A stretch of DNA of 64,000 nucleotides from Gnetum montanum (GCA_015680685.1 MNCI01006151.1:1052166-1116165), one strand, 5' to 3'; positions 1 through 11,694 are shown, counted from the stretch's first letter. Numbers and translations: made by a program. Notes: generated from the letters alone by a model not told the origin.

Positions 1-2710
1 GATCCTACAATCAAACCAAGATGCTAACCTCAATGAAGACTTAATGGTAAACTCAAGGAGGTAGTCAATCAAGAATTGGAAAAGTTACTAAAGGAAAAAT
101 TCATTTATCCAATTGTGAATAGTGAATGGGTAAGCCCTTTGGTGATAGTTCCAAAGAAGGAAGGAAAATGGCATGTTTACATTAGCTTCCAACTATTGAA
201 TTCAACCACATTTAAGATCATTTCGCAGTGCTATTTGTTGATTAGGTCTTAGATACAATTTTAAGGAATGAATATTATAGTTTTGGTATGGGTACAAAAA
301 ATACATTCAAATCCACATTGCACCTAAAGACCAAGAGAAGACCACGTTCACTAGCCCATGGGGAACATTTGCTTATAGATAGATGCTTTTTAGTCTTTGC
401 AAGGAATTAGTAACCTTCTAGAGATTGGTCTTAAGTATCTTACAAAAGCAAATAGGCAATGGTGTTGAAGTTTTTATGGATTATTTCTCCACATATGAGC
501 TAGATTTCAAATAAGCACTAGACCATCTAGAGTAGGTACTTAAATAAGATGTCAAAACCAATCTAAAGCTAAACTAGCAAAAGAGTCATCTTATGGTCTA
601 GGAAGGCATAGTGTTGGGATACAAAATTTCCTAGAAGGGTATAGAGGTAGATCTTGAAAAAATCAGTCATTCAAAACATCACTCAATGGCCATAGACAAT
701 AAAAGATGTAAGATCCTTTTGGCCATATGGGATACTATAGAAGAGTTATTGAAAACTTTTCAAAAATAGCCAAACTTCTTGTAGTAATCACAAAGAAGAA
801 TGCACTCTTTAAGTGGATTGAGTTATGTGAAAAGACATTTGAAGCCTTGAAGTAGAAGTTAGTTGAGACACCAATTCTTCAAGATCTAGATTAGTCAAGG
901 AATTTTCATATTATGAATAGTTCTTTCAATTATGCACTTGACATAGTATTAACAAAACTTGATGATCAAAAGAAACCATATTACATACACTGTGCCAATA
1001 GGAGCATCACCAGAGCATAACTAAATTATACCACTACTAAAACGGAGCTACTGGCCATGGTGTATGTGCTTGAAAAATTCAGACATTACATACTCAATTA
1101 CTAGATATATGTCCATACTGATCATAGTGCCATCCGATTTTAGATGAACAAGCCAATTGCTAGTCCTAAAGTGATAAGATGGCTTGTGATTCTTGAAGAG
1201 TTTTGCATAAAAATGATTGATAAAAAAATGTATAGAAAATGTTGTAGTTGATCATTTATCAAGGATGAGATGGGATGTAGATAACCAAGTAGAACCTTTA
1301 TTAGATCAATTTCCCAACAAGGACCTATTTACTAAGATAATAAAGGCTATAAACTTAATAAGGAAGCCATGGACTACAGAGTACCTAGCTTATGTCACAA
1401 CACAAGAGCTTCTCATTGAATGAAGTAGAAAACAATGAGAACAATTCATTCATAAAGTGAAATAGTACATCAAAATCAATGGCAATCTATACAAGATTTG
1501 TGTAAATGGGCTTATTAGATGGTGTGTGCCAGATCATGACTAGTAAAGAGATTCACAAGATTCCCATGAAGGCCCATGTGGTGGTCACTATGCAAGGTAG
1601 AGAACGACACTTAAAATATTGATGGTAGACTACTTTTGGCCTAAACTATTCAGAGATGGCCACATGTTCATACAATCTTGCGAACACTACCAAGGGGATG
1701 GAGGAATTATGACTAGATATGAAGGGCCACAACATTAGATATAGTTGCTGGAGACTTTTGATATTTAGGGAATTGATTTCATGGGGTTCATTCAACCAAT
1801 GTTAAGAAAAAAAGCATATATTATTGTGACTGTGGATTATTATACAAAGTGGGTAGAGGTAGAAGTAGTGAAAGATTGTACAACAAAAATAGTTGCTAAG
1901 TATTTTCAACAACATGTGGTGAACTAATTAGGAGTACCCAAAATGCTAATATTAGATAATGGAACCCACTTCACTAGTTTTTCCTTTAAGAAACTCATTC
2001 AACAACTTAGGGTTAACTATAAATTAACAACACCATATCATTCCCAAGAAAATGGTCAAGCTAAAGTTACTAACCATGAAATTACTAGAATACTCACTAG
2101 GATGGTTAGTAGGTTTAGACATGATTGTAGTACAAAATTAAACAATGCTCTATGGGCCTATAGAACATCTTGGAAGTTACCTCTAGGGTACACCCCATAT
2201 GAGCTAGTCTATGACAAGTTGCTAACACTTACAATCCAAGTAGAGATTCACACTTTAGCTACTTCAAGTGAACTTAACCTTGATTTGAGTTTAGCCCAAA
2301 GGGAATGACTAATGAATCTAAATCTTTTAGATGAGAATTGGTTAGTAGCACTCATGGGTAGTTAAGTTCATAAGAATTACTCCAAACTAAGGCACAATTC
2401 ATGGATAAGGAATGTAACTATAAAACTAGGTGACAATGTCCTTTATTATACTCATAGTTATTTATCCCAAAATGCTAAGTTTTAGACACTTTGTGAGGGA
2501 CTCTACATTGTACATGTTACTTATTAATCTGGTGCCTTACATAGTCATCATCCATCTAGCCCACATAAGCTTATCCTTGTCAACATCCAACAAGTCAAAC
2601 CATATTATGAATATTCGAAGGAGTGTACCTGATCTACTCATGAGTCTTCCACTTGTTCTATCTTCCATTTTAATGATCTTCATAATAGTCATGAGGCTAT
2701 CTATTTAAAA
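1..2710 (+). pseudogene. Degenerate Ty3/gypsy pol (RT, RNase H, integrase) of element 1
   Basis: Translation gives the start of an RT domain near 60-200 (a KEKFIYPI block and a WVSPLVIVPKKEGKW block). The catalytic motif region is at about 466-495, where FMDD is altered to FMDY. RNase H-like sequence runs from about 780 to 1260. Integrase runs from about 1550 to 2310; its core includes DNGTHFTS at 1955-1980 and YHSQENGQA near 2035, and the open stretch 1943-2308 is the best preserved part. A C-terminal tail follows to about 2700. RT would copy element RNA, RNase H would remove the template, and integrase would insert the cDNA. Multiple TAG/TAA codons and frame breaks make it non-functional. 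The closest relative in the window is the pol of element C. Confidence 0.88.
2687..2696 (+). other. Decayed internal polypurine-type motif after pol (element 1)
   Basis: AGTCATGAGG lies just after the pol tail and before the T-rich tract. It occupies the place where element A has AGTCATGGGGGAG (16921), G has AGTCATGGGGGAG (29788-29800, - strand) and C has AGTCATGGGAG (35056-35069, - strand). The same core abuts the 3' LTR as the normal polypurine tract. Read alone this copy would be unconvincing; it is called by position. Confidence 0.45.
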
Positions 2711-2719
2711 CCATAGGTA

Positions 2720-2905
2720 CCTTATGCTTTTTCTATTTTCTTTTTACAATTCTTTCCATTTTTTTACATTCTTTGACATTTTCTTATTCTTTTATACTTT
2801 TTCATTTCTTCAATTTTATACTTTTTCATAATTTTTTTCTATCTTTCCCATTTCTTTCATACTTTGTTTTCAAACCATTTGTAAATAATTTTTATTGTTA
2901 AAAAA
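2720..2905 (+). repeat. T-rich tract following pol
   Basis: About 180 bases very rich in T on the coding strand, with irregular TTTTTACA/TTTCATACTTT-like units. Comparable T-rich tracts follow the pol end in element A (about 16975-17110), in element C (about 34830-35030 as A-rich on +) and in G (29611-29755 as A-rich on +). Recurrence at the same position in four copies suggests a real part of the element rather than random low complexity. Its role is unknown. Confidence 0.6.
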
Positions 2906-4170
2906 ACACATTCAAATAAAAGTAAAATGTAGTCCAATAAGGTGAAGATTTCTCTATGATATCAAGTCATAAGAGATTGATTATTTGCATAGTGAGCCCA
3001 CATCATCCATCCATCCATTCCATTAATAAGAGGTTCTTCCCATGGCCATAATGACATTCATTTCCATCATACAACTAAGAATGAACTTGTGATCATTATT
3101 CCTAGATCAAAAAGTAAAGAACGAAGTGGGAATGTAAAGGGTGTGACATCAAGGGGACCTTTTTATTCTTTTTGGATTATTATTGTGACTTCTACCATGT
3201 TACTAGTGTTGTATTATATCATTTTAGATCTAACAAAAAATGGGAGTAAGAGTTAAATAAGTACTACTTTAAAAGGTTGACATAAATAAAAAATAAAATA
3301 GCACAACATAAATTTTTGAAGTCCCACTAGAAAGACATGTTATCCATGCTTAAAAGTAGGTAGGCAATTTCTTAGAAATTTCAAAATAAAATTAAAGTTC
3401 CATGAATAAAACTCCTTCCTTGGAAAATACACCAAGTGATAATACCCCTTGTAACATTTATAGTCTTGCAATTGTAATCCAAAGAGATAAAATGATGTGA
3501 TGTCATTGGAATGTGGTTTGGAACTGGTTTGAATATTGGACAAAAAGGCTAATGATTACTTTAACCACTAATAAAACACAAGAATTCATTATGCCTATGA
3601 TAAGACACATCATGTCTCAATTTTTACAATCCCTTGTAAGCCCATTTCATCTCACTCTTTGAATAGTCATAACTTATGATTTTGTGTAACATAAAGTTAT
3701 TTTTCAAATTTGGTGGTACTAACATGTGTGTTTTGCTAAACAATTATGCATCACATTCAACTCCTTAAGTGCCTAAGGACACTTTTAGGTGTAGTTATTC
3801 AAAGGCAATAAGGGTTGGAGCTTGCTTTAGGGAGGATCCACTTGTATAACTATTGTATCTTATACTTGCCAAATAATTCCACATCATTTTCAACCTTTCA
3901 ATTCTAATAAATGATAATTAACACTTTCCATATTATTCACACTATCCATTCTAATGAAACAATACCATTGTCTATCTCATTCATTCCATCAACACCTTAT
4001 ACACTTTCATAGCCTAGGATTCCTTAATCATACACTCTCAAACTTATTTTCCATAACTGAAGCATCATCTCTATTTTAGGACCCTTTCAACATAATGTGT
4101 ATCTTTCCACCGTCTGATGGGACTTAATTTTTTCTTGAAAAACCTTTAGAAACTTTGATTTGTTCTAAGG
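2906..4170 (+). other. Non-coding spacer between pol and the extra ORF (element 1)
   Basis: No credible ORF. The stretch is homologous to the - strand spacer of element C, which is split there by element G (34106-34830 and 26240-26777). Shared landmarks are GTAAAGGGTGTGACATCAAG near 3134, GTGCCTAAGGACACTTTTAG near 3770 and GGGTTGGAGC near 3812. Conservation between two old copies shows the spacer was part of the element when it transposed. Confidence 0.7.
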
Positions 4171-4262
4171 TGACATCATAGTTACTATCTCATAGGCATC
4201 TAAAATATTGCATTTGTGATGTCATATCTATGATATCATACCCATAAAACTATATATAACAT
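4170..4262 (+). promoter_or_regulatory. Putative internal promoter of the extra ORF, with GATATC-type palindromes and TATA box
   Basis: TGATGTCATATCTATGATAT at about 4217-4236 and neighbouring ATATC/GATAT units are followed by a TATA-like ACTATATATAAC at 4249-4260. The arrangement mirrors the U3 part of this element's own LTR at about 7733-7806, where the same palindromic words precede a CTATAAAAG box. Element C has the equivalent at 26130-26240 on the - strand. Promoter activity is inferred from layout only. Confidence 0.55.
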
Positions 4263-4432
4263 GGAGGAGTTAGAAAAAAATTTTCATTTCTAATTTTCAT
4301 CAAAAGAGAGTTATTGCCAATTTTTCTTTGTCACTAAGTGCTCTAACATCCCATCTTCTAGTCCCCATAACTTGCACATTCTTTCTTTGATTCTTGTGAT
4401 TTTTTAATCTATGTGCTCTAGGAGTGATCATC

Positions 4433-4446
4433 TTAGTCATGGGAAG
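4433..4446 (+). other. PPT-like motif in the extra-ORF leader (element 1)
   Basis: TTAGTCATGGGAAG lies in the untranslated leader of the extra ORF, between the TATA-like box and the leader intron. The same place in E (60893-60906) holds TTAGTCATGGAGGA, and in C a much expanded G-rich version (about 25929-25965, - strand). The core TAGTCATGGGG matches the polypurine tract beside the 3' LTR of the family. Confidence 0.5.
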
Positions 4447-4510
4447 TGTTAGTAAGGAAAATTTGAGTTGATTTTTTGGAAATTGCTAACAATTGGAAGG
4501 CATTATAAGG

Positions 4511-4755
4511 GTAATTTTAAGGGGACATATCAATAATTTTAAAGTACATCACTCATGTTAAGGCTAAAACAACTTTAAGAAGACTCCTAATTAATCATAC
4601 CACTCATTTTACACCATAGAAAATTACTAATGGGGTTGTTGTTGAAACATTTTTTAACTTTGCAATCAGAATGAACTAAGAACTTGATATAACTAAGGGT
4701 ATGAGTAAGATACCAAATTGTTGCTCATCTATGAGAATATTGTAGTAATTTGTAG
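4511..4755 (+). other. Putative leader intron of the extra ORF (element 1)
   Basis: The donor AAGG|GTAATT at 4511 and acceptor ATTTGTAG at 4748-4755 bracket 245 nt that end directly at the ATG of the extra ORF. Element E has AAGG|GTAAGTAT and TTGTAG|ATG (295 nt), and C has GG|GTAAGC with a decayed acceptor TTGCAA|ATG (283 nt). Three copies keep the same geometry. No RNA evidence is available here. Confidence 0.5.
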
Positions 4756-7500
4756 ATGACCCCAAAAAGAGGAGCAAAAGGAGAACTTCCATGACCAACA
4801 AGCAAAATACCACAAGGTGAAAGATGACAAGTGAGTGAGAAAAACTCACAAGAAAAATATGAAGAGCAAGAGACATAATCCTTTAGTATTCATCAACAAA
4901 CTCCTATCATGGAGCAATTTGTTCAAGTAGAAGTAGACATTTCACAAGAGCTCATCCAAGGATAGTAACTCACAATATCACCTGAATGCCTTCAAGCTAT
5001 TCAAGAAAAATCTATCATGTTGATAATAATTGTGGAACTTAACTTTGGTCCATTTTTGGAATTTACTCTAGATGGTGTTAAGGCCCAACTTCAATCATTT
5101 CCTTTATGGCCTACTTTGACAACAAATGATGGGTGCTATTTAGAAGATATAATCTAGTTTTGGTAGAATAGAGAAGTAGATACTATAGTAAAAATTGAAG
5201 GGATCTTAGTGTCTAACTCAGTTAAGGAAATTACAAAGGTACTAAATGTGCATAATGAAGGAGCAAAGGTGGCACAAATATCAACAAGATCTTACATAGA
5301 TGCTAGGAAGCTATGGTTGTAGCAGGCGTATGGCAAGGAAAATAAGGAATATAGTGAACTAACTATAGAAGAAAAGATCTATTTTAAAATTGCCACAAAT
5401 AACTTATTTCCTACCAAGAGATTGAACTAAATATCTACATATGTAGCTAGAGGTAGCACAATATTAATGGGAAATTTCAATGTGAAAATTGCTTACCTCT
5501 ACTTCAAAAAAATTGAAAGGTTGTTCAAGGAGAAGATGGTAGGGAAGTTAACACTTCCATTTCCTTGGCTTATCTAGAAGTTATGCAAACAAGCTAGCAT
5601 CCTAGGGTATACAAATGATGAATTAAGGAAGGCACAGAATGCTTCCTATGTCAAAATGCTCAATACAATTCCTCCCAAAAATGATCGAATAGAAGAACAA
5701 CCAAGAACTAAGGAGAATACCCAAATCATAAGACAACAATAACAATAACTACAAGTTCCACCACTGCCACTATAAGAGTATAGACCTTTAATGAGTCATC
5801 TATAAAAAATTGTAAAGACCATTACTTGGGAAAGCAATGAAGAGGTCAATTTATTCAAAGTAATTAATGATATAGCCAAGCCAACCATCTCAACAAATCT
5901 TGCAATCGAACAAATATCATTATAGTTAGGAGGAGAGGCCTAGTGTTCAAAACAAATTTCTAGGAATTCCACATCATTTCGATTCATGCTTGAATTTATA
6001 GACGGGAATGTATAAAAAAATCAATGAGAGTCACAGTTATGATCATGCAGCACCATGATGTAGCGAGAGTCATAAAAGTGATCACAAATCATATTAAAGA
6101 ATCCTTCAATGTACCTGTTGTGCTACTAGCTAATATTTCTAGAATCAAATATGCTCAAATGTTAGCTGGTACCTCTATGACTCCTACAAAACATGAAAAT
6201 GTGTTAGATAGACTCTTACAAATAGGACATATGGCAAATCTCTTCAAAATTCCTAGTGATGTCACTACAACATAGTCCAAATTGATTGCCATTAAAGGAA
6301 AATTGATCATGGTCAAAAATAGGGTAGATCATGTTGAGAATGATCTTCATAGATTACAAGAAAAGCTCATATCCCTGAGAGTAGAAAGAAGAGATCCAAC
6401 TCAGTTCATTACATTAGAATAGCTAGCATAATTTAGAACTGAGTAGATCAATTACCTCAAGAATAATAAAGAGATGAAGAATGAGAAAGAAATCATAGTA
6501 TGGGATGCTTCAGTAGCCAAATCCCAAACATATGCCCATGCTAAAGCACTTGCTCTTACAAGAGGAAAATAAACAACTCACTACAGATAACATGTGGTTG
6601 ACCACTATTAAAAAGTAAAAGAACATTTTGGAAGAAAGAATCCACCAACTAAGTGAACAATTGGTGAGGATCAACTAGAATATGAGCTGCCTCATAAGAG
6701 AAAATAAAACCCTCTCTATGGAGGAGGTAAGTGCCATTTGATAAAAGTTAGCCATTGAAATTAGTGCATGGAAAAATGAGGCAAAGAAACATGAAGAGCT
6801 CAAGGAACACTTCTAAGATCAAATGGGAATGTATAAAAAAATCAATGAGAAATAGATTTGGATGGCTAAGGTCATCATTAATTCTATGTTAGCATAAAAT
6901 ATAGAATGGCAATCCATCTTGGACAGCATGAGCCACACCTACAAAGCGAAAGTGAAAAATAAAGACATGTAGATTGAGGACTTAAAAGAATACAAAAGGT
7001 TAGCAAACCTTTGTTATGCTAACTTAGCCATGTTGACAATAGGTAGGCCCAAAAGTGAGCTTGAACAACAAGTAGTAGCCATGTACTCCTTATACAAGAA
7101 AGATATTGTAGATTGCAAGGATGATTTACAAAAACTTCAAGTATAAAACTCAGAGTTAGAAGTAGTTATGGCTAGCTATTGAGGGCAAAACGATGTAGTA
7201 GTGAACTTGGCCAGAAGATTAATAGATTACCATGAATTAAGAGAGAAGGCTAGAGCTTTTAAAGAAGAAATATGATAGTTTATGACATGGTATGTTAAAG
7301 CTAATCAGATGCTTTTGTAACTACCATGTCCATGAAACATGTTGATTCAATCAAACATTATTTCATTGGCATGAATGATTGATGATCTAAGAACAAAAGA
7401 GAAGAAATTATAGGCACTTCTAAACCACTACCAATTACAAAAGCCTAACAATAAAACAAAGTAACCAATGGAAGAGCCACCACCACCTAGAAAAACATAA
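4756..7500 (+). pseudogene. Extra 3' ORF (aORF) of element 1: PF20167-like domain plus coiled coil, degenerate
   Basis: The reading frame starts at the ATG after the putative acceptor (MTPKRGAKGE) and ends at TAA 7498-7500, about 914 codons, with many in-frame stops and some frame shifts. Residues 1-100 are charged and Gln-rich. From about 110 to 300 it resembles the plant 'putative plant transposon protein' domain (PF20167-type): FPLWP, then LFPTKRLN, ISTYVARG, and LTLPFPWLI followed by KLCKQA. A Gln/Pro linker follows, then a DHIKESFNVPVV block near 6090, a long heptad-like coiled coil (about 6290-7000) and a conserved end block including LPCPWNM near 7326. No catalytic motif is evident. 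Its place after pol matches the env-like ORF of Athila elements, but I see no signal peptide or membrane segment, so an envelope role is not supported. The function is unknown. Confidence 0.7.
6004..6850 (+). repeat. 26-bp exact direct repeat within the extra ORF
   Basis: GGGAATGTATAAAAAAATCA plus TGAGA occurs at 6004-6029 and again at 6825-6850. In the homologous ORF of element E only the second position has related sequence (about 63341); the first position there is unrelated. The copy at 6004 therefore looks like a small patch copied from the later site. The interval given spans both copies. Confidence 0.75.
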
Positions 7501-7705
7501 GGCTACATCTATCTTCACCAAATTTTGTTCCTATATTGTAAAGTTTGTCATGTCATGAATGTGTCATTTTTGTACAACACCACTACAGCACTAAAGATTC
7601 ATGCATAGAGTAGTTAGTATCATGTAAATCTACCTTCCAATTTTGTAAGAGACTCTATCCTCATTTTATAACTCATGGATGAGTTTTCATCCAATCATGG
7701 TGATA

Positions 7706-8545
7706 TGATAAATCCAATTTTTTTGCCATAACAATATCATATCTATGATGTCATAGATATGTTATCATATAAATGATATCACAAGGTGCATGCTAGCCTA
7801 TAAAAGAAACACTTAGGCATATAGATCTATAGTAGATTTGATCATATAGTTTCAAAACTCTTTTAGTTTATTTTCATAATTTTACCTTTCAGTACTTAGT
7901 AGTATATGCCCGTAGTATGATGTTAAGTGATTAAACAAAGTCTTTATTCGAGTGTGATGTACTTGGATGCATTTCATGATTGGAAATAAAGATTGAGATT
8001 ACTCTCCATTATTGCAGCAACACTTAGTTTCATTTTTGCTTTCATTTAGTTTAATGTTTACTATTTTCATAGTTATTGATTTAATTTTAATGCACTTTAC
8101 TATTCCTATCATTAAGAAAAATGAGTACAACTAATCTCAAGCACTTAAGTGTAGCTATTTAGTAATCCAGTAGTACTATCACTTACTATGCCTAGTAGTG
8201 TGGTACTTGGTAATCCCAATAGTAGCTACATGAAGTCTAAGTTCTGAACTAAAGATTATGACTAGCTACTCATCACACAATCTAGATTAGATTTATTTAC
8301 TATCACTCATATTAGAAACCATTACTTTTACTTCATGTTAGCCAATACAACATCATCTATCAAATGCCTCATTGTGAGTTAAACCATACACATTGAATTT
8401 ACTAGATCACATGGGAAGATAATGATTACAAATGCTAACCAATTACTTGCATAATCATATTTCCTTGTCTATGGAATTCAATTGGGACCATGCATGAACA
8501 CTCATATCTCATATGATTGGGTGCTAGATACTCCACTACTAATCA
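7706..8545 (+). mobile_element. 3' LTR of element 1
   Basis: It starts TGATAAATCCA after a decayed polypurine tract (ATCATGGTGATA) and ends CTACTAATCA. It aligns end to end with the - strand LTR of element C (41355-42243), which starts TGATAAATTCA and ends TTACTCATCA in element orientation. Inside are ATATC/GATAT palindromes (7733-7780), a TATA-like CCTATAAAAG near 7797-7806, and repeated phrases such as TTGGTAATCCCAATAGTA near 8199. It is 840 bp, against 889 bp in C. Confidence 0.85.
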
Positions 8546-10789
8546 AGCATTGGTGAAAAATTATATATGCCAACTTGAAGAAACATTGTTTGCTAAGCAG
8601 TCTTTTTATGATCACTTTGGTTTATTTTATAAGAGAAGATCCAAGTATGATTAGTGAAGAATAGGATGGCTAGATAAATGTGTATCTCTTAAAATGTATT
8701 ATGCCATTTATTTTTCCATAAGCACTAGGGCAATGAATCATGGTGGATGCAAGGTATTAGAATTTTCTTTGTTTGTTAGTTTTCATTTCACTTGTAACAC
8801 AACTTTACTGCATTAGGATCTTTTACAAGGAGATATAATTTTTTGTAACTAATAATAATATCATTTGTAACATTCTTGTGACATTTGTAATTTGTAACAT
8901 TCATTCATAAATATTATTATTACAACTTTCATTTTCCAAGTTATCTTAGGAATTTAACATGATATGATAAGTAGGAAGTAATATTAGGAAATTGTAAGAT
9001 TGTAACTCTCTTCGTAATGATAAATGCTCTTTATAATTCTCTATAGTTATCAGTATCATAAGTCCTACTAGATTACTACTTATGAATCCTCTTATGATGA
9101 ATAAATTTACATTGTATTGATTTCATAACTCAGTACTTCTAATAACTTAGTTCTTATGAACTTAGTACTTTTAAATTGAAGTAATTCCAAATTCGACTAT
9201 GCTAAGTTCATAAGAGCTTTATGCTTCACTAATATTTCTCTTTCTATAATAGTGTATCTTCTTCTAAATCATATTTCCTTCTTCATTGTAAGATAATAAT
9301 ACACTTACAATTTTTATTCATAAATAATTATATTACAAACTTCTATATGTGTACTTTTCTTAGTCTTATAAATTACTTTGTTAATTCTTGTTCAACTTAA
9401 CTTATTTCTTAACTTTGCTAAGCGACTCCTAACATAGCTTCACTAGGACTTACAAAATACTTTTTCATAAGTTGTACTCTTCTTTTCATTTCTTTTCTAT
9501 CATAATCTTTGAGATGACCTTCTCTTCTTACTTAAGAAACTAGACCATGCTATGTATAACACAACTTGGATCTTCTCTTCTTATTTAGGAAAATAGGTTC
9601 CATGTCACAAGGATGGCACCTGACTCCTACAACACTTGCTTCATAACTTTGAATCACTTCTTAAACCTTTTCATTATGGTGTTGGATGTCCATTATGAAT
9701 CTTCTATTTCTTAACATCTTCTTATATTATCTTATGCTTTTGTTTGCTCCTATGACAGAATATTTCACCTTCGTAATTTTATAAACTCTCTACTAATTGT
9801 ATCTTATGGTTTACTAACATTATATGTAGCTATTGTTCCAATGTTATTTCCTTATTTTACTTGTTCTTACACACTTGCTTGCTCTTTAACATATGTTATC
9901 TTGTTATTCTTCTTCATTCTCTCTATTATATTCATTCTATGTCTTTTTCTTCTTCTTGTCATATCTTATAAAGTAAGGACTTGCATTCTCTTATACTTCA
10001 TAAGTATCTATAGCTCTTTGTGAATCATCATGACCTTTTATAACTACTATTAGATTTAGGTAAGAAACTAATGAGTTTATCTTAACTTAGGAATATATGA
10101 TAATACTAAGTTAGCTAAAAAATGGTTATCATGAGCTCAGGTAGTACTTCCCCTTCCTAAGTGGTATAATGAATTGATTCAAAAAAGAAATCATCATTGT
10201 AATCATTCAATGGAAAACATACTTAAGATGGTATTTCTCTATGTTCAATTATTTCTATTTGATCCAAAGCCTAGAAAGGTGAACTTAAATTTAATGATTC
10301 ACATTAATTTTATCATCATCTTACTTAGAAGTTGTTACTAACTAGGATACTAATTGTTAGAATGTAAGAAGTAAATAATAATGTAACTTGAAAAATATTA
10401 AAATTTTGGAAATTATTTTGGCTACCAAGCTATTTTTTCCAACTTTTTCTAGTTGTTTTTTACTAATTTTGCTAATTTTAATACTCTTTATAACATAACA
10501 TAAGGAGAAATTTTTATATTAAAAACTATAAATAGAAATCAGGGACAACAATGAAAGTGTCTCATCATAGGTTCTGATTGGCCTAGGATGTGAAATCCCA
10601 TTTTCTCATGTTATATTCTTTTTGTTCTTAACTTTATTTGCATATTTAATTTCTATGTATTTTTCTTGTAGTAGGTGGTATCAAAGAATGTGAGATCAAG
10701 CTTATAAGAACACTGTAGTAATAGGTATAAGTGTAACAAGCCACACAATGAAAAGTAAAGAGAGAAAATTTAATACTTAATTATTGAGT
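8546..10789. other. Unassigned AT-rich DNA between elements 1 and A
   Basis: No long ORF with recognisable sequence. The part from about 9000 to 10050 is pyrimidine-rich on + and gives only low-complexity hydrophobic frames. Towards the end, TGGTATCAAAGAATG at 10676-10690 resembles a tRNA-iMet primer site (TGGTATCAGAGC), which may mark a lost LTR element. I see nothing else definable. Confidence 0.5.
10676..10690 (+). other. Possible tRNA-iMet-type primer binding site relic
   Basis: TGGTATCAAAGAATG differs from the common plant primer site TGGTATCAGAGC by a small change. Upstream is T-rich sequence ending CTTGTAGTAGG, which could be the end of an LTR, but no partner LTR or coding part was found. 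Element A's LTR begins about 100 bp downstream, so anything that followed is gone. Confidence 0.3.
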
Positions 10790-11693
10790 AATTGTTGGTT
10801 GGCTACATTGACGAGGCCTCATTGACGTAGTCGACCATGTCGACAAGCCCTTGTTGACAAAGCCCCATCGATGTAGTGTTTGTCTATCGCCTATAAATAC
10901 ATGCCTACTAGCCACATTTATGGTACTCTAGACTTTAGTAGCATTGAAGCTCTTGCATTTTTTCCATGTGAAAGTTGGAATTTTTTCCTCCAAGTGCCCA
11001 CATTGGGAGTCATTGAGGTTATGGATCTTTATTCGAGCATTGTTGTACCTAAGCACAACAGTGTGTGTGGCAATAAAGGCAAGCTTTTTGATAAACCTTG
11101 TAGCACTTTGGATAGACTAGCTATTTTATTTATGCATTTATTATTTCTAATTATTTATTTAATGTTTTCAATTAATTATCAATTATTTTGTAGTTACTAT
11201 GTTAGATAAGTAATTAAGCTAGATAGATTACACACATAAGTATGACCACTTTGAGTGTAACATGTATTTGCTTGGTAATCCCAGTAGTGTTATTGCTTGG
11301 TACACCCAATAGCATAGTGCTTGGTTGCCTAGCAATAGATACATGGGCTCAAGACATATCCATAAAGTGGGAATGGATACTTATGTTAGGATTAGTTAAT
11401 TGATTAGTTAATTAATTAATTTAAATTAGTTAATCAAATCCTTTTTTATCTACATTTCAAGCACCTGGCTATAAAACATAAAAATGATAAAAATTGAATG
11501 CCTCAATTACACTTAACCATACCAATGAACGTCACAAGTGTAATTTAAAAGACAACTATTGACCTTAAGACTAGATTCATTTCCTAAAGGGCTAGTGCAC
11601 TGAAAATGATAAATTCAATGAAATTTGACCATATTGTGCATGAACGCTTTGTGATTCATATGGTTTGGCATAGGGGTACGTCACTGCTCATCA
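10790..11693 (+). mobile_element. 5' LTR of element A
   Basis: The end is certain: GCTCATCA at 11686-11693 is followed by the primer site. The start is approximate (TTGTTGGTTGGCTAC, about 10792). Promoter words run from 10805 to 10875 (TTGACG, GTCGAC twice, GTTGAC), followed by CTATAAATAC at 10891-10900. Downstream, phrases such as ATTGTTGTACCTAAGCACAA, GATAAACCTTG and GCTTGGTAATCCCAGTAG are shared with the solo LTR at 52378-53200, showing common descent of the R-U5 parts. Confidence 0.7.
10805..10900 (+). promoter_or_regulatory. U3 promoter of element A LTR with GTYGAC repeats
   Basis: TTGACG, TTGACG, GTCGAC, GTCGAC and GTTGAC occur within 60 bp, followed by a TATA-like CTATAAATAC at 10891. 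The 18-mer GAGGCCTCATTGACGTAG at 10813-10830 recurs with two transitions at 18517-18534, in front of the extra ORF's own TATA-like box. Confidence 0.55.
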
Positions 11694-11694
11694 T

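Larger units (their letters stand above)
1..8545 (+). mobile_element. Element 1: large Athila-like Ty3/gypsy retrotransposon, 5' part outside window
   Basis: This is a degenerate LTR retrotransposon read on the + strand. The window opens inside the reverse transcriptase. In order it shows RT, RNase H, integrase, a T-rich tract, a non-coding spacer, an internal promoter with a leader intron, a 915-codon extra ORF and a 3' LTR ending at 8545. The same order is seen on the - strand in element C, so the architecture is not an accident of nesting. Stops are frequent in every coding part, so the copy is dead. The 5' LTR, gag and protease lie to the left of the window, so no target-site duplication can be checked. 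Confidence 0.85.

Noticed and set aside
4756-7500. The extra ORF as a retroviral-type envelope protein
   Set aside because: Its position would fit, but no signal peptide, transmembrane helix or cleavage site is visible in any of four copies; a coiled coil alone is not enough.
9841-10023. Hydrophobic 60-codon frame that looks like a membrane peptide
   Set aside because: It lies in T- and C-rich low-complexity DNA, where Leu/Phe/Ile runs arise by composition; no conserved motif.
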